Shown here piece by piece: positions 56,605 through 64,000 of a DNA stretch of 64,000 bases. The DNA is from CAWKAO01 sp963847665. GTDB taxonomy: Bacteria; Actinomycetota; Humimicrobiia; Humimicrobiales; Humimicrobiaceae. The position numbers were made by a program, and so were the translations under genes. How positions within the stretch are numbered: the stretch's first letter is position 1; each line of letters opens with the position of its first letter. The notes under the pieces are model-generated. The model saw only the letters and a program-made list of their open reading frames with translations. It ran no database searches and was not told the origin of the DNA. The DNA lies in assembly GCA_963847665.1 (NCBI GenBank), contig CAWKAO010000001.1, positions 124,001-188,000 of the forward strand, read 5' to 3'.

Positions 56605-57774
56605 ATGAATTCTAGGGAACGGGTTAGGACGGCACTGGATTTAAAAGAACCGGATAGGGTGCCGGTAGATAATAATGGAAATGTATCCGGGATACATGAA
56701 GTCGCATACCGGAATCTGCTTGGGTACCTGAATATCTCTGATGATATTCGTATTTATGATTATGTCCAGAGGCTCGCTGAGATAAAGGACGAGATAAAAG
56801 ACACCCTTGGAATAGATACGAGATACCTCTATCCAAATCCACCTGATAATTTTAAGTTTGTTGAGGGACCCGATGGTACCTTTAAAGATGAATTCGGGAC
56901 AATCTACAGGAGAGTAAATTACTATTCTGATATCTCCAAACCTGTATTAAGTGGAAAGACGCTTGAGGAAATAAAAGCATATAAGTTTCCTGATCCTTCG
57001 GACCTTACAAGATTTTATGGTTTAAAGGAAAAAGCAGAGAAGCTTTATAATGAAACTGATTATTCCCTTTGGGCAGGCCTTGTCAATTCACTCTTTTATT
57101 TTGCCTGGTGCTTGAGGGGTATAGAAGAATTCATGACCGATCTTTACGGGGAACCGGAAACTGCCCAATATATAATGGATAGTATAGTAGATTGGAATAT
57201 CGGCTTTTTTGAAAGTTTTTATTCAATAGTAGGTCCATATATCGACGTTTTCTGGATCGGAGATGACTGGGGCATACAGGATGGCTGCCTTATTTCTCCG
57301 GTATATTTTAAGAAAGAAGTCGTTCCAAGATTTAAAAAAATGATAAGTTTCATCAAGACCAAAACAGATGCAAAATGCTGCTATCATACATGCGGGGCTA
57401 CTTACTGGTGTCTCGACGACCTGAAGGACATGGGTGTGGACATAGTGCATCCTTTGCAGGCTAATGCTGCTGGAAACGATACGGCGAAGATAAAAAAGGA
57501 GTACGGCCGAAAATTTGCTTTTCACGGTGGCACAAACAACCAGGGTGTGTTTCATAAGGATATAAAAACACTGACTATAGACACTCTTCAGAGGATAAAG
57601 GACCTTGCTCCCGGTGGTGGATATATCTTTTCTTCAGGGCATAACATACAGGCTAATATGCCACCGGAGAATATAATCAGGTTATTTGATCTCATAAAAG
57701 AATTTGGTGGCTATCCAATAGATATAGAAGCAATCGACAAAAGAATAGAAATTGAAAAAAATAAAAAATATTGA
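56605..57774 (+). CDS. Uroporphyrinogen decarboxylase/MtaA-like methyltransferase
   Basis: 389 residues with the URO-D fold of corrinoid methyltransferases. The N-terminus RERVRTALDLKEPDRVPVD and FHGGTNNQGV are typical, and CYHTCGATYW gives the H-x-C half of a zinc site. Near the C-terminus the family's S-x-C-H is SSGH, so the second zinc Cys seems lost. This may change the metal site or chemistry. It stands alone with no corrinoid protein adjacent. Confidence 0.8.
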   Translation: MNSRERVRTALDLKEPDRVPVDNNGNVSGIHEVAYRNLLGYLNISDDIRIYDYVQRLAEIKDEIKDTLGIDTRYLYPNPPDNFKFVEGPDGTFKDEFGTIYRRVNYYSDISKPVLSGKTLEEIKAYKFPDPSDLTRFYGLKEKAEKLYNETDYSLWAGLVNSLFYFAWCLRGIEEFMTDLYGEPETAQYIMDSIVDWNIGFFESFYSIVGPYIDVFWIGDDWGIQDGCLISPVYFKKEVVPRFKKMISFIKTKTDAKCCYHTCGATYWCLDDLKDMGVDIVHPLQANAAGNDTAKIKKEYGRKFAFHGGTNNQGVFHKDIKTLTIDTLQRIKDLAPGGGYIFSSGHNIQANMPPENIIRLFDLIKEFGGYPIDIEAIDKRIEIEKNKKY

Positions 57775-57799
57775 CATTTATATAAAATTTGTGTATATT
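57771..57799 (+). promoter_or_regulatory. Strong promoter of the orphan pilin gene
   Basis: TTGACA (57771-57776), 17 bases, TATATT (57794-57799): a perfect -35 and a 5/6 -10. The -35 overlaps the stop codon of the preceding gene. Confidence 0.75.
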
Positions 57800-57848
57800 A
57801 TATTAACAATAAAAATATTAATATAATAATTTATATATTTATGGATTA

Positions 57849-58040
57849 ATGAAGAACTTATTTAACAGGATAAAGTTAGGTCTTTATTGCCATAGGGGGG
57901 CTTCTGCCACCGAATATGGTTTAATTATAACAGGTGTAGCGTTAGCACTTATTATTGTTTTTAGTGTTGTGACAGGAGCGTTAAGTGATGGCTTCTATTT
58001 TATCAGGGACACAATAGTAAATGCAGCATCCGGAGGTTAA
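57849..58040 (+). CDS. Orphan Flp/Fap-type pilin
   Basis: 63 residues. A basic leader ends at HRGASATEYGLIITGVALAL, the G/A-x-x-x-EY signature of Flp pilins; one helix and a short acidic tail follow. It differs from the tad-cluster pilin (6558-6755) and lies more than 50 kb from it, with its own promoter and terminator and only a weak GGAT ribosome site. It may be a second, differently timed major subunit for the same Tad machine, or a remnant. Confidence 0.75.
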   Translation: MKNLFNRIKLGLYCHRGASATEYGLIITGVALALIIVFSVVTGALSDGFYFIRDTIVNAASGG

Positions 58041-58075
58041 AAAGAAAATTTCAACAGTTTTTATAAATATTTATT

Positions 58076-58105
58076 AAAACAGGCCTTTATGGCCTGTTTT
58101 AATTT
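58076..58105 (+). terminator. Terminator after the orphan pilin
   Basis: AAAACAGGCC (58076-58085) and GGCCTGTTTT (58091-58100) form a perfect 10-bp stem with a five-base loop and trailing T. Confidence 0.85.
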
Positions 58106-58271
58106 GATCTTATATTAAATATCTGCTCCTGATTTTTCTTCATGTTTTTATTATTTTAACGATTCAATAATGGATATGGACCTGGAAGATGATATTTGTG
58201 ACTATTAATAATCTTTTTTAGATAAAAAATGTTAAAATATTGTCCAACTTGTTATGGATAGAGGTCCCAAT

Positions 58272-59471
58272 ATGAAAGAAAAAAAATTGATAAAGGTTTT
58301 GAATATCGTCCCAACTCCTTTTTTTGCAGACAGGGGTTGTCATATGCGGATACTTGGTGAGATGCGGGCGCTCGAGAAAAATGGGTTTTATAATATAATC
58401 TGCACTTACCACAATGGTAGAGATCTGGAAGGATTGGATATAAGAAGGACCATAAACATACCCTGGTATAAGAAGCTTGAGGCCGGTCCATCGATCCACA
58501 AGTTTTATCTGGATATGCTTCTTTTTTTTAAAGCTGCCGCAATATTTTTTAAAGAAAGACCTGACATAATCTATGGACATCTGCACGAAGGTGCTTTTGT
58601 TGGGGGCCTTGTAAAATATATATGTTCGTTCGGGAAAGTACCCCTGGTCTTTGATGTCCAGGGCAGCCTTACTTCTGAACTCGGGACTTTTAACTGGTTG
58701 AAGAGTCGTCCCGTGAAATGGTTTTTTTATAATTTTGAAAAATTCATCTGCAAGATGCCCGATTTTTTCATATGTAGCTCAGTTTCTAATGGAGATATTA
58801 TAAAGGAGCGTTTCAAAATCGATCCTGACAGGGTACGGGTAGTAATAGATGGGGTACATACTGATTTCTTTAATAAGGTCCCGGAGAAGGGATTCAGAAA
58901 AAAGATGGGGATACCTGATAATGCACCACTTATTATTTTTACTGGAGCCCTGCTCGTTGCAAAAGGTATCGATAACCTTGTTGAGAGCATTCCCGTGGTG
59001 TTAAAAAAGCTTAAAAATGTACATTTCTTAATAGTAGGATACCCTGTTGAAGACACAAGGAAAAGAATAAAGGAACTGGCGGTAGAAGATAATGTCCATA
59101 TGACCGGAATGGTCGATTACTTTGATCTTCCAGATTATTTGAATATAAGTGATATTGCCGTAGAACCAAAGATAGATAAAGCAGGAGAGGCAAGTGGAAA
59201 GGTCATTAATTACATGGGTGCAGGTCTTCCGGTTGTTTGTTTTGATTCTAAAAACAACAGAAGATTTCTTGAGGATGGCGGGATCTATGCGGAAAGCAGT
59301 GAGGTAAAAAACCTTGCTGAAAAAATGATCTGGGCAGTAGAAAATCCGGAGGAATCCAAAAGGCTTGGCGATATGAATAAAAAACGAGTCCAGGAAGTAT
59401 TTTCCTGGGATAACAGCATAAAAGAAACTGTCAATGCTTTTAACAATCTACTTGGTATTGACGCCGGTTAA
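58272..59471 (+). CDS. Glycosyltransferase family 4
   Basis: About 399 residues. VLNIVPTPFFADRGCHMRIL gives the N-terminal acceptor domain; FTGALLVAKGIDNLVESI, MTGMVDYFDLPDYLNISDI and KASGKVINYMGAGLPVV mark the nucleotide-sugar domain. The EVEP/SGKVINYM part has the conserved acidic residue of GT4. ATG 58272 has AGAGG seven bases before it; ATG 58254 lacks one. Acceptor unknown. Overlaps the aldo/keto reductase end by 24 bases. Confidence 0.82.
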   Translation: MKEKKLIKVLNIVPTPFFADRGCHMRILGEMRALEKNGFYNIICTYHNGRDLEGLDIRRTINIPWYKKLEAGPSIHKFYLDMLLFFKAAAIFFKERPDIIYGHLHEGAFVGGLVKYICSFGKVPLVFDVQGSLTSELGTFNWLKSRPVKWFFYNFEKFICKMPDFFICSSVSNGDIIKERFKIDPDRVRVVIDGVHTDFFNKVPEKGFRKKMGIPDNAPLIIFTGALLVAKGIDNLVESIPVVLKKLKNVHFLIVGYPVEDTRKRIKELAVEDNVHMTGMVDYFDLPDYLNISDIAVEPKIDKAGEASGKVINYMGAGLPVVCFDSKNNRRFLEDGGIYAESSEVKNLAEKMIWAVENPEESKRLGDMNKKRVQEVFSWDNSIKETVNAFNNLLGIDAG

Positions 59472-60470
59472 CTTATGGTGCCAGTATGGATAAGCAATCC
59501 CTGGCTCGCTTATATCATCCAGTTTTTTTATCTCATCAGCATTAAGTTCCCAGGTAGTGGTATTTATATTATCGGAAAGCTGTTCCTTTTTTCTCGTCCC
59601 GAGCACAACAGAGGAGACTGCAGGTTTTTTTAATATATAATTTAATGCCACCTGTGCAACACTTGCATTGTGCCCTACTGCTATTTTTTGCATCAGGTCT
59701 ACAATATCATAGGTCTTTTCTGAGTCCACCGGAGGAATGAAATTTGATTTTTTATTATCACCCAATCTCGTGCCCTCTGGTACGTTTGTTCCCCTTGAAA
59801 ATTTTCCGGAAAGATATCCGCCGCTTAAAGGGCTCCAGACCATTATCCCTAGACCCTGGTCAAGGCATAATGGCACTATTTCATTTTCCAGCTCTCTTGC
59901 AAGAAGAGAATAGTAACCCTGATATGTTATAAATCTTTCAAATCCATGAAGTGTTGAAACACACATAGCTTTCATCAGGTACCACCCGGAATAATTTGAA
60001 CATCCTATATATCTGACCTTTCCTGCTTTTACGAGTCCGGTTAAGGCACTTAGAGTTTCCTCAAGAGGTGTATTAAGATCCATGCTATGTATCATATAGA
60101 TGTCAATATGATCGGTGTTCAACCTTTTAAGACTCTGTTCACATGCCCTTAAAATATGATATCTTGAACCGCCAGCATCATTCTGCCCACTACCTCCTGC
60201 ATTAAACCGGAATTTCGTGCATATTATCACATCTTTCCGGTTAACGCCCAGTGCCTTACCCAGTATTTCTTCTGAAGCTCCAGACGAATAAACATCTGCC
60301 GTATCAAAAAAGTTAATACCACTATCCAGAGCGATGCTGATGAGCTCTTTTGCTTCCGGAACACCTACATTTCCTATCTTTCCAAAATTACCGACTCCAC
60401 CAAAAGTCATTGCACCAACACATAATTCTGATACTTTTAACCCTGAACTTCCAAGATAGTTATATTTCAT
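59448..60470 (-). CDS. Aldo/keto reductase
   Basis: 340 residues. YLGSSGLKVSELCVGAMTFGG at the start, the catalytic tetrad visible as Asp and Tyr in FFDTADVYSSG, Lys in ICTKFRF and His in YMIHSMDL, and NADP-binding loops near the end. Member of the AKR11/YccK-like group acting on aldehydes or sugars. Monocistronic. Confidence 0.88.
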   Translation of the reverse strand: MKYNYLGSSGLKVSELCVGAMTFGGVGNFGKIGNVGVPEAKELISIALDSGINFFDTADVYSSGASEEILGKALGVNRKDVIICTKFRFNAGGSGQNDAGGSRYHILRACEQSLKRLNTDHIDIYMIHSMDLNTPLEETLSALTGLVKAGKVRYIGCSNYSGWYLMKAMCVSTLHGFERFITYQGYYSLLARELENEIVPLCLDQGLGIMVWSPLSGGYLSGKFSRGTNVPEGTRLGDNKKSNFIPPVDSEKTYDIVDLMQKIAVGHNASVAQVALNYILKKPAVSSVVLGTRKKEQLSDNINTTTWELNADEIKKLDDISEPGIAYPYWHHKLTGVNTK

Positions 60471-60600
60471 TATTAAGTCCTTTCTTGTGATTTTCCCGTG
60501 TTTTTAAATTGTACAGGAAATCTCAGTTAAATTAAATTCTTATATCGTTGGTTGGCATGCATTATTGCTTTTTTTATTGCTGCTTTATATAATCTTAAGC

Positions 60601-60629
60601 TTGTGTCCGGTGTACTATATAATTATAAA
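60601..60629 (+). promoter_or_regulatory. Candidate promoter of the MATE gene
   Basis: TTGTGT (60601-60606), 17 bases, TATAAA (60624-60629). An overlapping TATAAT at 60618-60623 has no matching -35. Confidence 0.4.
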
Positions 60630-60662
60630 AATAATGGATCTATCTAAGACTAGTCGATCAAT

Positions 60663-62018
60663 ATGGAAGAACAAAGAAAACGCATTTTAAACGGGAGTAT
60701 AAGATCCTTACTTTTTCAGTTTTCCATGCCCGCTATTATAGGTATGCTTGTCAGTGCTTTATATAATATGGTCGATACTTTATTTGTAGGACAGGGTGTA
60801 GGTCCTCTGGCAATATCTGCCCTTACGATAGTGCTGCCTATACAGCTTGTGATAATGGCGGTCGGCATCATGATAGGGGTAGGTTCGGCTTCAGTTATTT
60901 CAAGGGCACTTGGTGCAAATGACAGAGAAAAAGCCCTGAGTGCCGCTGAAAACAGCATAATCCTGACCCTGATATTGAGTACATTGTTTATGGTCCCTGC
61001 ATATATTTTTATGGATAAACTGCTTTACTTTTTTGGTGCCTCCAGCGAGACATTTTCAATGGCCAAAGATTATATGTCAATAATCCTGATAGGTTTTATA
61101 TCTTTTTCTTTTTCTATTACAGCAAACAACCTGATAAGGGCGGAAGGCAAACCAAGGGCTGCGATGTACACAATGCTTATCGGCGCCCTGAGCAACATCG
61201 TACTTGACCCGATCTTTATTTTTGTCCTAAAAATGGGGGTGAGGGGAGCAGCAATAGCTACTATAATAAGCCAGTTTATAAGCGTGATCTTTGTGATCTC
61301 ATTTTTCGCATCGAATAAAAGTATCTATAAGCTTAAATTAAAACTCTTCAGGTTAAGGTTTCCTATTTCAAAAGAGATAATATCAGTGGGATTTCCTTCT
61401 TTTGCATTACAGATAGTGGGTAGTCTGGTCTTTTTGATCTTTAACCGATCGGTCCTGCATTATGGAAATGACCTGTATATTGCGATCATGGGTATAGGTC
61501 TGCGTATACTAAACCTTATCGAAATGCCTATTATCGGGATCGCTCAGGGGTTTTCAACACTGGTCAGTTTTAATTTTGGTGCAAGACTATATAAAAGGAT
61601 CAGGTCTATTTTAAAAGAAGCAGTCATATGGACTGTAGTTATAGCTGGTGCAGGATTTATAGCAATGATGTTTTTTCCGGGGCCGATCCTCAGTATATTT
61701 ACCAAGGACAACAGCCTTATAAATATGGGGATAACACCGCTAAGGCTTATTGTCATCCTTCTACCTTTTGTCGGGTTTCAGGTACTTGGAGGAAGCCTCT
61801 TCCAGGCTATCGGTAAGACCGTACCTGCACTTATGATCATCCTGTCCCGTCAGCTGCTGTTCCTTATACCAGCAGTCCTGGTTTTACCTTTATTTTTAGG
61901 CTTACCTGGAGTATGGGTCGCCATACCAGTGGCAAACTTCTTATCTTTAATAGTAACTTTTATTTTTGTGTACTGGCAGATGAAGCAGTTCAATAAGTTA
62001 ATGGCGCTTGAAAGCTGA
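60663..62018 (+). CDS. MATE-family efflux transporter
   Basis: 451 residues, twelve helices, two-fold repeat. GNMVDTLFVGQGVGPLAISALTI-type pattern appears as NMVDTLFVGQGVGPLAIS, followed by MIGVGSASVISRALG, typical of the DinF/MepA branch. Exports cationic drugs or metabolites with Na+ or H+. No adjacent regulator. Start ATG 60663 without a clear ribosome site. Confidence 0.9.
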   Translation: MEEQRKRILNGSIRSLLFQFSMPAIIGMLVSALYNMVDTLFVGQGVGPLAISALTIVLPIQLVIMAVGIMIGVGSASVISRALGANDREKALSAAENSIILTLILSTLFMVPAYIFMDKLLYFFGASSETFSMAKDYMSIILIGFISFSFSITANNLIRAEGKPRAAMYTMLIGALSNIVLDPIFIFVLKMGVRGAAIATIISQFISVIFVISFFASNKSIYKLKLKLFRLRFPISKEIISVGFPSFALQIVGSLVFLIFNRSVLHYGNDLYIAIMGIGLRILNLIEMPIIGIAQGFSTLVSFNFGARLYKRIRSILKEAVIWTVVIAGAGFIAMMFFPGPILSIFTKDNSLINMGITPLRLIVILLPFVGFQVLGGSLFQAIGKTVPALMIILSRQLLFLIPAVLVLPLFLGLPGVWVAIPVANFLSLIVTFIFVYWQMKQFNKLMALES

Positions 62019-62029
62019 ATTCAGGTTTT

Positions 62030-62533
62030 TTATTCTTCATTCAGGTAATTTAAATAATAATTTCTTGCCCTCACAAAAAGTTCCGGTTTCTCCTTTTGGA
62101 GAATATCAAAGATCTTCGGGTTGATCAGTTTTGGATGGTTTATGCTTTTCCTGTAAGCGTCTATAAAAAAATCTATAACTTCATTATCGTTCTCTTCAAC
62201 GGTCTCTACCAATTTTTTAATATCTGTTTTTTTACTTTCTATTCTCTGGTTGTTTTCCTGAATATCCTTATAATCCTTTTTATCAAGACAACCTCCACAC
62301 CAGTCCAGGCAGCTTTTAACGGAATCATAAAAAACCAGATCACCGTCCTTATATTCAATGACTTCCGGATCGGTCTTAAATACATTGCTATGACAGTTTG
62401 TGCACCGAACCTTTCTTTCATCTGCAAAAAACTCGATCTCTTCTCCGCATTTTGGGCAGGGGACAAGGTTAGTATTAAAATTTTTCAGATAAGCTGTATT
62501 CTGACCGGGACAGCCACTCTGCATTTTTGGCAT
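62030..62533 (-). CDS. Zinc-ribbon protein of unknown function
   Basis: 167 residues from ATG 62533 (AGGTGG six bases before). SGCPGQ, then CPKCGEEIEFF ... CTNCHSN (a zinc ribbon), then CLDWCGGC and a helical C-terminus. The second cysteine group could bind a metal or cluster. Family not recognised. It faces the MATE gene tail to tail. Confidence 0.7.
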   Translation of the reverse strand: MPKMQSGCPGQNTAYLKNFNTNLVPCPKCGEEIEFFADERKVRCTNCHSNVFKTDPEVIEYKDGDLVFYDSVKSCLDWCGGCLDKKDYKDIQENNQRIESKKTDIKKLVETVEENDNEVIDFFIDAYRKSINHPKLINPKIFDILQKEKPELFVRARNYYLNYLNEE

Positions 62534-62665
62534 TTGGACCACCTCACAAACAACTCAAAAAATAAAAGTTTATATTGCAAATAGTTAAGTGTATTATAAC
62601 ACTTTAAAGTCAAGTAAAATAAATTTGTGATTATTTGGATGAGCCTGCAGTTTAAAGTATAAAAA

Positions 62666-63349
62666 ATGGATGCCAGCAGTAAAGATAAATTTATGGGAAA
62701 ATTGGATAGGGAAATAGCTAAAAACCTTAATAAGAACTATGAGCTTTTTGGCAGGAACTGTGATGAATCTTTTTTAAGATTAGCATCCATGGATCCAGCG
62801 GTGGTCTGTGCAAATACAGGTGCAATTCTGATCGGTGAAAAAACACTCTCGCTTGATTTTTTTAATAGAACAGTACTAATAGATACAGAACTGAAAAAGA
62901 TAGAGTACTTTTCTGTCTATGATGTAAAAATGATCAAGAAAGAAGAGGCAGATATTTTTTCTGCTGCCATCATCCTGCATTTTTTAATAAATGCTGAAAA
63001 GAAAGCTCTCATGAGTGAATGGATCTTATACAGGGAATTACCCGATGGACTTTTTTACTCAAGTACAATACCCGGGGTACTGGCACCACTGGCGGAAAAA
63101 TATCAAAGCAGCGGCAAAGAACTCATTGAGAGAATAAGCAGCTATGGTGGAAGACCTTATAATAGTTTTAAAAACAGTGCAGTTATCTATCCTTTTAAAA
63201 GGTTCCCCATGCTCTTTATCCTTGAGGAAAAAGATGAAGAATTCGAAGCAAATATCAGGGTCCTCTTTGATAAAAGCGCTTCAAGTTATATAAAAACAGA
63301 TATAATTAAGACCCTTATAGTCTATACAGTCAAGAAACTGCTCGACTGA
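62666..63349 (+). CDS. DUF3786-family protein
   Basis: 227 residues. LINAEKKALMSEWILYRELPDG, GVLAPLAEKYQ, AVIYPFKRFPMLFILEEKDEE and LFDKSASSYIKTDII follow the DUF3786 pattern, a family of anaerobes often found near corrinoid or Fe-S genes. Cys33 and Cys50 sit in the N-terminal part. Function unknown. No close operon partner on its strand. Confidence 0.75.
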   Translation: MDASSKDKFMGKLDREIAKNLNKNYELFGRNCDESFLRLASMDPAVVCANTGAILIGEKTLSLDFFNRTVLIDTELKKIEYFSVYDVKMIKKEEADIFSAAIILHFLINAEKKALMSEWILYRELPDGLFYSSTIPGVLAPLAEKYQSSGKELIERISSYGGRPYNSFKNSAVIYPFKRFPMLFILEEKDEEFEANIRVLFDKSASSYIKTDIIKTLIVYTVKKLLD

Positions 63350-63350
63350 C

Positions 63351-64000
63351 CTATCTATTTGTCAGAAGCCTTTTTGACCGCCTGCTCAATATCAGCATAA
63401 CTGTTATCAATACAATGAAATAGACAATAAATATCAGCATCGAATACAGGTACAGCATCGGGTTCTGGGTCTTAAAGCCATTGACCGCAAGAGCGAGAAT
63501 AAACATAAGTGGTATTCCAAGAGGTAGTGCAGTCGCACTCCCGATCACCAGGGTTTCAGCCACATTGGATTTTGAATCTGGATCTATCTCCCGCAGTAGC
63601 GCAACACCTGTCGATATCGTTCCTGTCCACATACCATAAAGTGCCACTATATGTTCTATTAAATAGCTCTTGTAGATCCTTTTCGAAAGAAAAAACGTAT
63701 AAAAAATTGTAAATATCCCACCTGCAGTAGTAATGATTACAATCGGTATCCAGTTCTCTCTAAAAGTCACTATTGATATAGCAGCAATAGAGGCTACTAT
63801 CATATAATCAAATGATGCTGCCGATATTCTCTGCAGCATGTAGTTATCCGGATAATTAATATGGAACCAGTTTTTCCTTTTTAAAGCATTTAAGATGATC
63901 CTTACAATAACTGCGATCATGGTCGCAAAAACAAAATGAAAACCCCACAACAGCTGGGATACAGTTTCTCCATAATCTCCAAGTGGAGCCAGTGCTATTG
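63351..64000 (-). CDS. GltS-like sodium:glutamate symporter family protein, partial
   Basis: The C-terminal 216 residues are inside the window, reading from the right edge (IALAPLGDYGETVSQLLW) to a stop at 63351. At least six membrane helices are visible, and the motif GMWTGTISTGVALLREIDPD resembles the re-entrant loop of the ESS glutamate symporters. The N-terminus lies outside. Substrate not certain. Confidence 0.6.
   Translation of the reverse strand, partial: IALAPLGDYGETVSQLLWGFHFVFATMIAVIVRIILNALKRKNWFHINYPDNYMLQRISAASFDYMIVASIAAISIVTFRENWIPIVIITTAGGIFTIFYTFFLSKRIYKSYLIEHIVALYGMWTGTISTGVALLREIDPDSKSNVAETLVIGSATALPLGIPLMFILALAVNGFKTQNPMLYLYSMLIFIVYFIVLITVMLILSRRSKRLLTNR

Noticed and set aside
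1..64000. CRISPR arrays, complete tRNA or rRNA genes, intact insertion sequences
   Set aside because: No regular direct repeats, cloverleaf or intact transposase was seen.

Overview
The window is A+T-rich DNA from what looks like an anaerobic, single-membrane (Gram-positive-like) bacterium. Evidence for this: a Tad/Flp pilus cluster with no outer-membrane secretin, a LytR-CpsA-Psr cell-wall ligase, a Rex redox repressor, and many strict-anaerobe families (two-cluster ferredoxin, a B12-binding-like mutase candidate, a B12/radical-SAM enzyme, a MtaA-like methyltransferase, DUF3786). The small TadE-like proteins, Ku-LigD repair, trehalose genes, a minimal metallopeptidase and apparently leaderless genes recall Actinomycetota, but the low G+C and frequent TTG starts would also fit Clostridia-like or uncultured lineages. 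Lineage is therefore not settled.

Layout. 1-800: a 2TM-domain gene cut by the window edge, a tRNA-Ser-like 3' scrap and a transposase tail (a decayed insertion spot). 800-8300: rlmN, then a promoter and the Tad operon (cpaB, cpaE, tadA, tadB, tadC, Flp pilin, two TadE-like proteins), then ssb. 8400-12100: ychF, a methyltransferase, rex, an LCP protein. 12260-22955: purine cluster (small unknown gene, purB, long purL, purF, purM with a frameshift, purN, purH), closed by a convergent terminator facing lon. 25700-31400: metallopeptidase, unknown membrane proteins, a BASS-like carrier, a methyltransferase and a DUF485-ActP symporter pair. 31470-34950 (minus strand): a LacI regulator with its operator and a 33-codon membrane ORF, a B12/radical SAM protein, a phasin-like protein. 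34949-38223: ligD (frameshifted) and ku. 38400-43718: mscL, DUF6512, a truncated GGDEF/HD-GYP gene, degV, DUF4332, LysM and a decayed M48 protease. 43826-49014: Rrf2 regulator with a perfect operator, ferredoxin, then an opine-dehydrogenase-like gene next to a B12-binding-like mutase candidate. 49081-56060: asparagine-synthetase homologue lacking its glutaminase cysteine, MscS, and a trehalose island (otsA/otsB against DUF5752/treT). 56194-64000: 2TM protein, MtaA-like enzyme, an orphan Flp pilin with its own promoter and terminator, glycosyltransferase, aldo/keto reductase, MATE pump, zinc-ribbon protein, DUF3786 and the end of a glutamate-symporter-like carrier.

Two themes stand out. Osmotic and desiccation stress: MscL, MscS, two trehalose routes, NHEJ repair. 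Gene disruption: purM, ligD, the M48 protease and the GGDEF/HD-GYP gene all carry one- or two-base frame changes at short repeats, which means either indel errors in the assembly or real decay. The best leads for something undescribed are the opine-dehydrogenase/B12 gene pair, the animal-like PurL, the cysteine-less asparagine synthetase and the stand-alone Flp pilin unit. No CRISPR array, complete tRNA, rRNA or intact transposon was seen.
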